Assembly: GCF_017996735.1 (NCBI RefSeq)
Contig: NZ_JAGOGJ010000008.1
Coordinates: 42,249-106,248 of the forward strand
Source: Niveispirillum sp.
GTDB lineage: Bacteria; Pseudomonadota; Alphaproteobacteria; Azospirillales; Azospirillaceae
Direction of reading: 5' to 3'
Length of the DNA: 64,000 nucleotides
Part shown: one piece after another, positions 43,395-51,163 of the stretch
How the letters are laid out: every line of letters begins with the position of its first letter
How positions within the stretch are numbered: position 1 is the stretch's first letter
The notes under the pieces: model-generated
The model's database searches: none
Seen by the model: the letters and a program-made list of their open reading frames with translations, nothing else
Told to the model about the DNA's origin: nothing
Position numbers and translations under genes: made by a program

Positions 43395-43410
43395 ATGAGG
43401 CCAATCTCAT
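43395..43410. promoter_or_regulatory. TetR-type operator ATGAG-N6-CTCAT, copy 3
   Basis: ATGAG (43395-43399), GCCAAT, CTCAT (43406-43410), between the TetR gene and the MaoC operon. It lies 18 bp upstream of the TetR start and 27 bp upstream of the MaoC start, so one bound dimer could block both promoters. Confidence 0.8.
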
Positions 43411-43437
43411 AAAAATTCAAGCCACAATGAGACCGTG

Positions 43438-43929
43438 ATGAACGACGCCCCCTTAAATGCCGGGCCCGGCTTCCTGATGCCGGGCGCCGAACTGGGCCCT
43501 TCTGCCTGGATCACCATCACCCAGGAGATGATCAGCCAGTTTGGCCGGACCACGCTGGACCCCGATCCCATGCATGTCGATCCGGATTGGGCCCGCGCCA
43601 ACGGCCCCTATGGCGGTACCATCGCTTTCGGGTTCCTGACATTGGCGCTGCTGACCCATATGCTGCATGACGCGGCGGGCACCGCCCCGCATGTGGACCA
43701 GCGCGAGGCCGGGCATTTCCTGAATTACGGCTTCAACCGCCTGCGTTTCGTCGCCCCCGTGCGTTGTGGCGAGCGGGTTCGGGGCCATTTCAAGGTGACG
43801 GAGGCGGGTTTCGACAAGCAGGGACGCTGGCAGACCGTCATGGCCTGCGAGGTGGAAATCGAAGGGCAGGATCGGCCCGCCCTGGTGGCCGAATGGCTGT
43901 CGATGCATGTCGGTCCGGAACAGGAATGA
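43438..43929 (+). CDS. MaoC-like (R)-specific enoyl-CoA hydratase
   Basis: 163 residues from ATG 43438 (GTG 43435 is adjacent). Hot-dog fold of the MaoC family: catalytic hydratase-2 segment QFGRTTLDPDPMHVDPDWARANGPYGGTIAFGFLTLALL, where Asp and His are the usual catalytic pair, and FNRLRFVAPVRCGERVRGHFKVTEA. It should hydrate 2-enoyl-CoA. First gene of a tightly overlapping operon with an MFS transporter and an acyl-CoA ligase, which suggests breakdown of an acyl side chain. Confidence 0.88.
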   Translation: MNDAPLNAGPGFLMPGAELGPSAWITITQEMISQFGRTTLDPDPMHVDPDWARANGPYGGTIAFGFLTLALLTHMLHDAAGTAPHVDQREAGHFLNYGFNRLRFVAPVRCGERVRGHFKVTEAGFDKQGRWQTVMACEVEIEGQDRPALVAEWLSMHVGPEQE

Positions 43930-45251
43930 TCCCCATGTCGCCGGCACAGACCCGTTTCCGGGGTAGGGAGATCGGCCTTTACGCCGCCGGCTCCCTGGGC
44001 ACCGGCATCTTCTCCACCGTGCCCTCCGTCCTGCTGCTTTATTTCTGTACCCAGATCCTGGCGATCCCGCCGGGTGTGGCCGCCCTTCTGGTCTTTGTGC
44101 CCAAGGCGCTGGCCCTGTTCTGGGACCCGTTCGTGGGTGGCTGGTCGGACGGCACCAACAGCCGCTGGGGCCGGCGGCGGCCGTTCCTGCTGCTGGGCGC
44201 ACTGGGCACGGCGCTGGCCTTTATCGGGCTGTTCTCGCCGCCCGACCTGCCACAGGGCGGCGTGATCGCCTGGGTGGGTGGGGCCTATCTGCTGCTGGTG
44301 GCATTCTATGCCTTCTTCGCCGTGCCCTATGTGGCCCTGCCGGCGGAATTCGCCCCGCGCGCCGATGAACGGGCACGGCTGGTCGGATGGCGCATGGCGG
44401 TGGTGATGATCGGGGTGCTGGCCGGGGCCGGGCTGGCGCCGGTGCTGGTCGCTCATCTGGGCGGCGGGCGCCAGGGCTATGCCGGCATGGCGCTGTGGAT
44501 CGGCGGGGCCTGCGCCCTGTTCATGCTGTGCCCGCTGCTGTTCCTGCGCGGACGCGACCGGCCGGACCAGGGGAAACGTGCCAGAACCGGCCCCCTCCTG
44601 CCCCCCTTCCGGCAGGTCTGGCGCGACCGGCCGTTCCGCCGGTTGCTGGCCGCCTACATCCTGATGCTGACGGCGGCGTCGCTACCGTCGGCTGCCACCC
44701 CCTATTTCATCACCGGCCCCCTGGAGCGGGGGGAGGGGGATATCGGCACGGCGCTGGGCCTCATGCTGGCGGCCGGCAGTCTGGCCGCCCCGCTGCTGGC
44801 CCGCGCCGGGCGACGGTGGGGAGACGGGCCTGTGCTGCGCGCATCGATCCTGACCTATCTGGTGGCCAGTACCCTCATCGCCGGCGGGGTCTGGCTGTCG
44901 GCTGGCTGGCCGCTGATCCTGGCCGGCTTCGCCCTGGCCGGTCCCGCCTTTGCGGGACAGCAGGTGCTGCCCTACACCATGATCAGCCACCTGATCCATG
45001 ACCGCGCCCGTCAGGGAGCAGCAGAGGAAGGCGCCCTGATGGGCCTGTGGACGGCAGCGGAAAAGCTGGGCCTGGCGCTGGCGCCACTGGTCACGGGCCT
45101 GCTGCTGTCGCTGGCCGGGGGGGAGATCGCCGGAAGGCTGGCCCCGTTGATCCTGGCCGCCACCTTCCTGTTCGGCGCCCTGTCGCTTTTTCTGCTGCGT
45201 CCCGGCGCGGACGACGCATCCCCTGCCCAGACCGGAACAATCCCAAGATGA
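43926..45251 (+). CDS. MFS transporter, GPH/MelB-like symporter family
   Basis: 441 residues from ATG 43926 (ATGA overlap with the MaoC gene); ATG 43935 is an alternative. Twelve transmembrane helices. GPH-type motifs: REIGLYAAGSLGTGIFSTVPSVLLLYFCTQILAIPPGVAALLVFVPKALALFWDPFVGGWSDGTNSRWGRRRPFLLLGA and YAFFAVPYVALPAEFAPRADERARLVGWRM. The D-P-x-x-G-x-x-S-D-x-T-x-S-R-W-G-R-R-R-P loop is the family signature. Cation-coupled uptake likely, in the same operon as acyl-activating enzymes; substrate unknown. Confidence 0.88.
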   Translation: MIPMSPAQTRFRGREIGLYAAGSLGTGIFSTVPSVLLLYFCTQILAIPPGVAALLVFVPKALALFWDPFVGGWSDGTNSRWGRRRPFLLLGALGTALAFIGLFSPPDLPQGGVIAWVGGAYLLLVAFYAFFAVPYVALPAEFAPRADERARLVGWRMAVVMIGVLAGAGLAPVLVAHLGGGRQGYAGMALWIGGACALFMLCPLLFLRGRDRPDQGKRARTGPLLPPFRQVWRDRPFRRLLAAYILMLTAASLPSAATPYFITGPLERGEGDIGTALGLMLAAGSLAAPLLARAGRRWGDGPVLRASILTYLVASTLIAGGVWLSAGWPLILAGFALAGPAFAGQQVLPYTMISHLIHDRARQGAAEEGALMGLWTAAEKLGLALAPLVTGLLLSLAGGEIAGRLAPLILAATFLFGALSLFLLRPGADDASPAQTGTIPR

Positions 45252-46837
45252 CCCGCCCCCTGCCCCCGTTGCTGCCCCGGATCAGCGATTACGCGACCTG
45301 GCAGGCAAACCAGCAGCCCGACGCCATCGCGATGAAGCTGGACGGCGTCGCCACCACCTATGCCACCCTGGCCGCACAGGTCGAAGGGCTGGCCCGCGCC
45401 CTGCTGGCGGCCGGCGTTACAAAGGGCGATCGCGTCGCCAGCCTGCTCCCCCCCCATCCGCAATTTCTCGTCGATTTCCTGGCCACCGCCTCCATTGGCG
45501 CCATCTGGGTCGGGCTCAACCCGCGCTATCAGTTGGATGAGTTGCGGCATGTCGTGACCGACGCCGAACCGCGCGTGCTGCTGGGCCGGCAACGCATCGG
45601 GGAGCGGCGGTACGAGACGGAATTGATGGCGCTGACGGCATCCTGCCCGACCGTAACGCATCTGGTCCTGCATGACGCGGACGGCCCGATGCCGGGCGCG
45701 GTCAGCATTGCGGATTTCCTGGCCGCAGGCGAGGGGGTGACGGATGCGCCCCTGATCCGGGCGCGCGACGGCTGTGGCGGGCGCGATCCCTGCCTGATCG
45801 TTTATACATCCGGTTCGACGGGTCGGCCCAAGGGTGCGCTGCTGCATCATGAGGGGCTGGCCCGCTTCAGCCTGGGTCAGAACCGGCTTTGGCCGCTGGA
45901 CCCGCTGCGCGTCATCAATTATTTCCCCATCAACCATGTCGGCTGCGTGGCCGACTGTACCCTGCCCTGCCTGGTGGCCGGTGGTACCCTGGTCTTCATG
46001 GAGAAGTTTGATACGGGCGAATGCCTGCGCCTGATGCAGGCGGAGCGCATCACACTGTGGGGATCGGTGCCCAGCACCTTTCCCATGCTGCTGGACCATC
46101 CGGACTTTGCCAGAACCGACCTGTCTTGCGTCGAGCTTATCGTCTGGGGCGGGGCGGCCATGGATGCTGCCACCATCGCCCGGCTGGCCAATGTGCAGCC
46201 TCGAATGGCCACCAATTACGGCATGACAGAAACGACCAGCGCCGTAACCGCCCTGGGCCCCGTCACCGATGCCGACTTGCTGGCCAACTGCGTCGGGCAC
46301 GCCTTTGAAGGGGTGGAGATCCGGCTTGCCAATACCGATGGCCAGCCTGTGCCGGATGGCGAACCGGGGGAGGTGCAGACGCGGTCACCCCTGAACTTCC
46401 TGGGTTACTGGCGACGGCCGGAGGCCACGGCAGAGGCATTCACCGCCGATGGTTTCTTTCGCACCGGCGATCTGGCGGTGCGGCGTCCCGATGGGCGCTA
46501 CCGCATCGTGGGACGCATCAAGGAGATGTACAAATCAGGCGGCTACAATGTCTATCCACGGGAGGTGGAGGCCGTGCTGCTTGCCTGTCCCGGCGTGACG
46601 GAGGCCGCCATCGTCGCCATTCCGGACCCGGTCTGGCAGGAGGTGGGCATCGCCTATATCACCCTGTCCACCCCTATGGACCTGACGGCGATGCAGGCAT
46701 TCCTGCGTGACCGGCTGGCCAATTACAAGCTGCCGAAACGAATCATTCCGCTGGACGCGATGCCGCTGCTGCCCATCGGCAAGATCGACAAGGCGGCGCT
46801 GAAACAGCAGGCGCTGACCATGTCCGCCAGCGGTTGA
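45248..46837 (+). CDS. AMP-forming acyl-CoA synthetase
   Basis: 529 residues, ATGA overlap with the transporter. Adenylating-enzyme motifs: P-loop-like IVYTSGSTGRPKGALLHHEG, A5-type NYGMTETTSAV, GFFRTGDLAVRRPDGRYRIVGRIKEMYKSGGYNVYPREVE and the C-terminal catalytic Lys in LPIGKIDKAALK. It resembles medium-chain or aryl acyl-CoA ligases used in catabolism. With the MaoC hydratase it suggests activation and beta-oxidation of an acid freed from the imported peptide. Last gene of its operon; a strong hairpin follows. Confidence 0.92.
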   Translation: MTRPLPPLLPRISDYATWQANQQPDAIAMKLDGVATTYATLAAQVEGLARALLAAGVTKGDRVASLLPPHPQFLVDFLATASIGAIWVGLNPRYQLDELRHVVTDAEPRVLLGRQRIGERRYETELMALTASCPTVTHLVLHDADGPMPGAVSIADFLAAGEGVTDAPLIRARDGCGGRDPCLIVYTSGSTGRPKGALLHHEGLARFSLGQNRLWPLDPLRVINYFPINHVGCVADCTLPCLVAGGTLVFMEKFDTGECLRLMQAERITLWGSVPSTFPMLLDHPDFARTDLSCVELIVWGGAAMDAATIARLANVQPRMATNYGMTETTSAVTALGPVTDADLLANCVGHAFEGVEIRLANTDGQPVPDGEPGEVQTRSPLNFLGYWRRPEATAEAFTADGFFRTGDLAVRRPDGRYRIVGRIKEMYKSGGYNVYPREVEAVLLACPGVTEAAIVAIPDPVWQEVGIAYITLSTPMDLTAMQAFLRDRLANYKLPKRIIPLDAMPLLPIGKIDKAALKQQALTMSASG

Positions 46838-46852
46838 ACACCAGCCCTGAAA

Positions 46853-46889
46853 AGCATCCGGCGCGCACCAATCACGCGCCGGATGCTTT
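46853..46889 (+). terminator. Hairpin terminator after the MaoC operon
   Basis: 13-bp stem AGCATCCGGCGCG (46853-46865) / CGCGCCGGATGCT (46875-46887) with a 9-nt loop, flanked by AAA before and a short TTT at its end, 15 bases after the stop codon. Confidence 0.75.
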
Positions 46890-46934
46890 GGCACGCCTTC
46901 ATCAAGGCGGGTTTTTCACACCAAATTTACAAAA

Positions 46935-46950
46935 ATGAGATCACACTCAT
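46935..46950. promoter_or_regulatory. TetR-type operator ATGAG-N6-CTCAT, copy 4
   Basis: ATGAG (46935-46939), ATCACA, CTCAT (46946-46950), with 9-base symmetric arms when the flanking A/T runs are included. It stands 131 bp before the TonB receptor gene; TTGACT follows directly and could be a -35 element. Confidence 0.75.
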
Positions 46951-47081
46951 TTTTTCTTGACTGAGAACGCGGTTCGGCATTCGATCAAGGCAACGGCGCG
47001 GATGGAACAACCATCACCGCCCGGCCCCGTGCCGGCGGACATGCGCTGTCGGGAGCTTCACCTATTCCTGGGGGATCACAG

Positions 47082-49247
47082 ATGAACAGACGAGTGATGC
47101 GCGGCATCGGCCTGTCCTGCGCGGCCATTGCCTTCCATGCCGCCCTGCCGGCGGCTGCACAGCAGACGGAAATGACGGGCATCGTGCTGGAGGAGATCGT
47201 GGTCACGGCCCAGCGCCGGGCCGAAAGCATCCAGGACACCGCCGTGTCGATCAGCGCCCTGACGGGCAGCGACCTGAAGGATGCCGGCATCGGCCGGCTG
47301 GAGGATGTGTCCAGCGCCCTGCCCAACATCTATATCGGGCCGCGTGACCTGCGCACCACCTCCATCACCATTCGCGGCATTTCGGCCGATCTGAACAATC
47401 CCGGCCTGGACCAGAGCGTGGGCGTCTATGTCGACGGCGTCTATATGGGCCGCGCCGCCACCATCAATTCCAACCTGTTCGATCTGGACCGGATCGAGGC
47501 GCTGCGCGGCCCGCAGGGGACGCTGTACGGCCGTAACACCGTGGCCGGCGCCGTCAACTTCATCACGCGCAAGCCGACGGCGACGCCACGCACGGCGGGC
47601 AGCCTGTCGTTCGGCAATTACAGTGCGGTACGCGCCAATGCCGTCACCTCCGGCGCGCTGACCGATACGCTGTTCGCCTCCATCTCCGCGTCGATGGACA
47701 AGCGCGACGGTCTGGTGGAGAACCTTGCCACCGGCACCGACCTGGACGATGTCAATGGCATCGGCGGGCGCCTGACCCTGGTCTATGACCAGGGCGGGGA
47801 TTTTGACCTGACGCTGCGCGCCGATGCGTCGCGCGACCGCACCAATGCCGGCGCCTATGACGTGCTGAGCAACGGCGTCATGGCCGGCACGCCACTGGCC
47901 GATGCCGATCCCTATGACCGCCTGGTCAACCAATCCACCGACACCACCCAGCGGCGCGACGTTTATGGGGCGTCGGCGGAACTGAACTGGCGGGCCGAAG
48001 CCGGGACGCTGACCGCCATCACGGCCGGTCGCGGCTATAAATGGGACAATATCCAGGAGAACGATTACACCGTTCTCGACATGCTGGACACGGGCATCAA
48101 GGAGAAGCAGAGCCAGTTCTCCCAGGAAGTGCGCTTTGCCAGCGATGCGGCGGAACGGTTCAGCTATGTGGTCGGCGCCTTCTATTTCGACCAGCAGCTT
48201 GACACCCTTTCCAAGGTGCAGGTGGGCACCGATCTCGGCATCTATCCGACACGGCAGCCCATTTCGATCTATGCCGATGTCAACACCAGGAGCTACGCCG
48301 CCTTCGGCCGCGCCACCTGGCGCCTGGCCGACAGCGTCAATATCGCCGGCGGCCTGCGTTACACCTATGAAGAGAAGAAGGTCGATTTCCGGCAGGATGG
48401 CGATCCGTTCGGCGCCGTGGCCGGATCGATCCCGCGCCGACTGATCAAGGGGGATGAAGACAAGATCTCCCCCTCGCTGACCCTGGAATGGCGGCCCCAG
48501 GATGATCTGCTGACCTATGCCGGCTACAGCCAGGGCTACAAGTCGGGCGGCTTCAACATCTATTCGATCACGGCCACGGACGATGCGGGCTATCGCCCGG
48601 AAAATGTGGACAATTATGAGATCGGCGTCAAAAGCGAGTTCCTGAACCGGCGTCTGCGCTTCAACGCCTCGGTCTTCTTCATGGATTACCGTGACCTGCA
48701 ACAGAACCAGCTTGTCACCACGCCGGGCGGCATTTCCCGCTTCCAGACGGCCAATGCCGCCAAGGTGGAAAGCAAGGGCGTGGAACTGGAACTGACCGCC
48801 ATTCCCCTGCCGGAACTGCAGGTGACGGCCAATTATGGCTATGTGGATGCCACCTTCACCTCCTACCCCAATGCCACGGCGACGGGGGCCGATTATACCG
48901 GCAACCATCTGGCCCTGGCTCCGGCCCATACGTTCAGCGCGGCGGCGGAATGGACGCAGCCGCTGTCGGGTGATCTGGAACTTTATCTGCGGGGCGAGGT
49001 CAGCCATCGCAGCCGCATCTATTTCGCATCGAACAACCGGTTCGGCGACCCGTCCCTGACCTTGCTGAACGCCCGCGTCGGCATCGGGCCGGAGACGGGT
49101 GACTGGCGGCTGACCCTGTGGGGCCGCAACCTGACCAAGGAGACCTACGCCATCAACCGGTTCGAAGGCGCCGTCCTGGCCGGTCAGGTCGTGCACGCAT
49201 TGGGCACACCCCGGACCTACGGGATGGAACTGTCGTTCCAGTTCTGA
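47082..49247 (+). CDS. TonB-dependent receptor of the D-peptide regulon
   Basis: 721 residues. Signal peptide (CAAIAFHAALPAAAQ), TonB-box region EEIVVTAQRRAESIQDTAVSISALTG, plug motifs (LEDVSSALPNIYIGPRDLRTTSITIRGI, DRIEALRGPQGTLYGRNTVAGAVNFITRKP) and a barrel ending HALGTPRTYGMELSFQF with a terminal aromatic residue, as outer-membrane insertion needs. It resembles the iron-independent receptors abundant in sphingomonads and related groups. The shared operator upstream ties it to the peptidase genes, so I infer that it imports the peptide across the outer membrane. Confidence 0.92.
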   Translation: MNRRVMRGIGLSCAAIAFHAALPAAAQQTEMTGIVLEEIVVTAQRRAESIQDTAVSISALTGSDLKDAGIGRLEDVSSALPNIYIGPRDLRTTSITIRGISADLNNPGLDQSVGVYVDGVYMGRAATINSNLFDLDRIEALRGPQGTLYGRNTVAGAVNFITRKPTATPRTAGSLSFGNYSAVRANAVTSGALTDTLFASISASMDKRDGLVENLATGTDLDDVNGIGGRLTLVYDQGGDFDLTLRADASRDRTNAGAYDVLSNGVMAGTPLADADPYDRLVNQSTDTTQRRDVYGASAELNWRAEAGTLTAITAGRGYKWDNIQENDYTVLDMLDTGIKEKQSQFSQEVRFASDAAERFSYVVGAFYFDQQLDTLSKVQVGTDLGIYPTRQPISIYADVNTRSYAAFGRATWRLADSVNIAGGLRYTYEEKKVDFRQDGDPFGAVAGSIPRRLIKGDEDKISPSLTLEWRPQDDLLTYAGYSQGYKSGGFNIYSITATDDAGYRPENVDNYEIGVKSEFLNRRLRFNASVFFMDYRDLQQNQLVTTPGGISRFQTANAAKVESKGVELELTAIPLPELQVTANYGYVDATFTSYPNATATGADYTGNHLALAPAHTFSAAAEWTQPLSGDLELYLRGEVSHRSRIYFASNNRFGDPSLTLLNARVGIGPETGDWRLTLWGRNLTKETYAINRFEGAVLAGQVVHALGTPRTYGMELSFQF

Positions 49248-49301
49248 CAAGGACCCGATCACGATCACACCAACGGTCGAAATCAGTCTGTCTTGTAAAT
49301 T

Positions 49302-49342
49302 GTCCATCCCGTGCCGCCGGAAACAGAGGGTGCGGGATGGAC
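49302..49342. terminator. Hairpin between TonB receptor and DCC-family gene
   Basis: GTCCATCCCG (49302-49311) and CGGGATGGAC (49333-49342) around a 21-nt loop, 54 bp after the receptor stop and 7 bp from the end of the convergent gene. Confidence 0.55.
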
Positions 49343-49349
49343 GACAGGT

Positions 49350-49796
49350 TCAATTGAGGAAACGCCGGGACTGGTCCGGTGACGGCACCAGGCACAGGTC
49401 GCGCTTGCCGAACAGGCGGTAACGATTGTCGGCAAGCCGATCATAAAGCCAATCCGTCAGCCCTATCGGGAGAACCCCGAACAGTCTGGTCCATGACCAT
49501 GGTGCCCGCAATCGGCGGGCCAGACGGAAAGCGGCCGTCGACCGCAGGGAGGCCACGCCATCATCGATATAGACGAAGCTGTTGGTGAGGTGCGGCATGC
49601 CAATGGCCGCCAGCACGGCCCTGCCCGCCACCGACTGTACCGCCGCGAACAGGATTTCATGGTCCGCCTCTGTCGCCAGGATGAAGCGCACCGAACCGTT
49701 GCACAGGTTGCACACGCCGTCGAACAGGCAGGTCGGCCCGCGCAGCAGCCGTTCCAGAATGGCAGGGTCGGGTGTGTCATGGTTCACATCGTTCAT
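49350..49796 (-). CDS. DCC-family (DUF393) thiol-disulfide oxidoreductase-like protein
   Basis: 148 residues. The defining motif DGVCNLCNGSVRFIL (D-G-x-C-x-x-C) is at about 26-40; the family is thioredoxin-like with a CxxC redox pair. DWLYDRLADNRYRLFGKRDLCLVP closes the family pattern. Its start overlaps the sigma-54 activator stop (ATGA), making it the last gene of a kinase-regulator-DCC operon. Partner unknown. Confidence 0.9.
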   Translation of the reverse strand: MNDVNHDTPDPAILERLLRGPTCLFDGVCNLCNGSVRFILATEADHEILFAAVQSVAGRAVLAAIGMPHLTNSFVYIDDGVASLRSTAAFRLARRLRAPWSWTRLFGVLPIGLTDWLYDRLADNRYRLFGKRDLCLVPSPDQSRRFLN

Positions 49797-51163
49797 CGCA
49801 GGCCCATCCTGTCCATCTTCTTCAACAGACCCACGCGCGACAGGCCCAAAAGCCGGGCCGCGTGGGTGTGATTGTGCCCCACCTCTTCCAGCGCCTGGGT
49901 GATCAGCCGGCGTTCCAGCGCCACCACCTCCTGATCCAGCGTGCGGCGGCTGGCCGGCGCGGCGGCATCCATGGCCGGGGCCTCGGCCTCCTCCCCGGCG
50001 GCGAAACCCAGATCCGCTGCGTCGAGCAAAAGCTCATCCGCCGTTGCCGGCCCCGCCAGGGCGGCGGCGCATTCGACCAGGGCCCGCAACTCCCGCACAT
50101 TGCCGCGCCAGTCGCGACCGCCCAGCCAGTCCAGCGCATCCGGCGTAAAGCGGGCACCCCGCCCCGATACCCGGCGCAGGAACAGGGTGGCCAGCACGGG
50201 CACATCCTCCGGCCGTTCCGACAAGGGCGGGGTGCGCAGCACCATGCCTTTCAGCCGGTAATAAAGGTCCTCGCGGAACGTCCCTTCCTGCACCATCGCC
50301 TCCAGGTCGCGATGGGTGGCGGCGACGGTGCGGACATCGGCCTTGCGCTGTTCGCGCCCCCCCACCGGCTGATAGGTGCCTTCCTGCAAAAAGCGCAGCA
50401 GCTTCACCTGCATGGCCGGTGGCATCTCCCCCACCTCATCCAGGAACAGGGTGCCGCGATGGGCCGTTTCCACCAGACCGGGACGGTCGGCATGGGCGCC
50501 GGTAAAGCTGCCCTTCAGATGGCCGAACAGCTCGCTTTCCAGCAGTTCGGCGGGAATGGCACCGCAATGCACGGTGACAAAGGGCTGATCGCGACGCGGG
50601 CCGCTATCGTGCAGGGCACGGGCCACCAGTTCCTTGCCGGTCCCGCTGGGGCCCAGCACCAGAACCGGAAGCTGGGTCGGCGCGATGCGCCGAACCAGAT
50701 CGCGCAGACGGGCAAGCGCGACACTGGCGCCGACGAGGCCCAGATCGTCCGTGCCCCCCGTCGCCGCGCGCAGGCGCCGCAATTCCGCCAGCAGCCGCCC
50801 GCGCTCCAGCCCCCGGTCAACCACGACGCGCAGCAGGTCGGGGTCCAGCGGTTTGCCCAGGAAATCCCAGGCCCCACGCTCCACCGCCTTAAGAGCCATC
50901 GCATGGTCGGCATGGCCGGTGGTCACCACCACGGGCGCGGGGGCAAAGCGGGAGATCAGTTCCAGGCCCGCCACAGGATCGTGATACGGCGGCATGGACA
51001 GGTCCAGCAGGACCAGATCTGCAGGTTGCCGTCGGAAGGCGGCTTCCGCCGCCGCCGCATCGCCCGCCACCTCCACCTCATGCCCCGCATCGCGCAGCCA
51101 GGCGGCACCCAGGCGCTGGAAGGCCGGTTCATCATCAACCAGAAGGATGCGTGACGGGGTCAT
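49793..51163 (-). CDS. Sigma-54-dependent response regulator, NtrC family
   Basis: 456 residues. Receiver domain with Asp10/Asp11 and phospho-acceptor Asp54 (LVLLDLSMPPY); AAA+ domain with Walker A GPSGTGKELVARALH, sigma-54 loop GSFTGA (Ser in place of the usual Ala), Walker B GTLFLDEVGEMP; and a Fis-type helix-turn-helix (LITQALEEVGHNHTHAARLLGLSRVGLLKKMDRMG). It overlaps the histidine kinase gene by 4 bases and is its cognate regulator. It could activate the sigma-54 promoter at 12958 or other promoters; no evidence links it to one. Confidence 0.94.
   Translation of the reverse strand: MTPSRILLVDDEPAFQRLGAAWLRDAGHEVEVAGDAAAAEAAFRRQPADLVLLDLSMPPYHDPVAGLELISRFAPAPVVVTTGHADHAMALKAVERGAWDFLGKPLDPDLLRVVVDRGLERGRLLAELRRLRAATGGTDDLGLVGASVALARLRDLVRRIAPTQLPVLVLGPSGTGKELVARALHDSGPRRDQPFVTVHCGAIPAELLESELFGHLKGSFTGAHADRPGLVETAHRGTLFLDEVGEMPPAMQVKLLRFLQEGTYQPVGGREQRKADVRTVAATHRDLEAMVQEGTFREDLYYRLKGMVLRTPPLSERPEDVPVLATLFLRRVSGRGARFTPDALDWLGGRDWRGNVRELRALVECAAALAGPATADELLLDAADLGFAAGEEAEAPAMDAAAPASRRTLDQEVVALERRLITQALEEVGHNHTHAARLLGLSRVGLLKKMDRMGLR

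Noticed and set aside
22824..49247. A true microcystin mlrABCD cluster
   Set aside because: The key MlrA membrane protease is absent and the neighbouring enzymes point to a broader D-peptide pathway; only MlrB- and MlrC-type families are shared.
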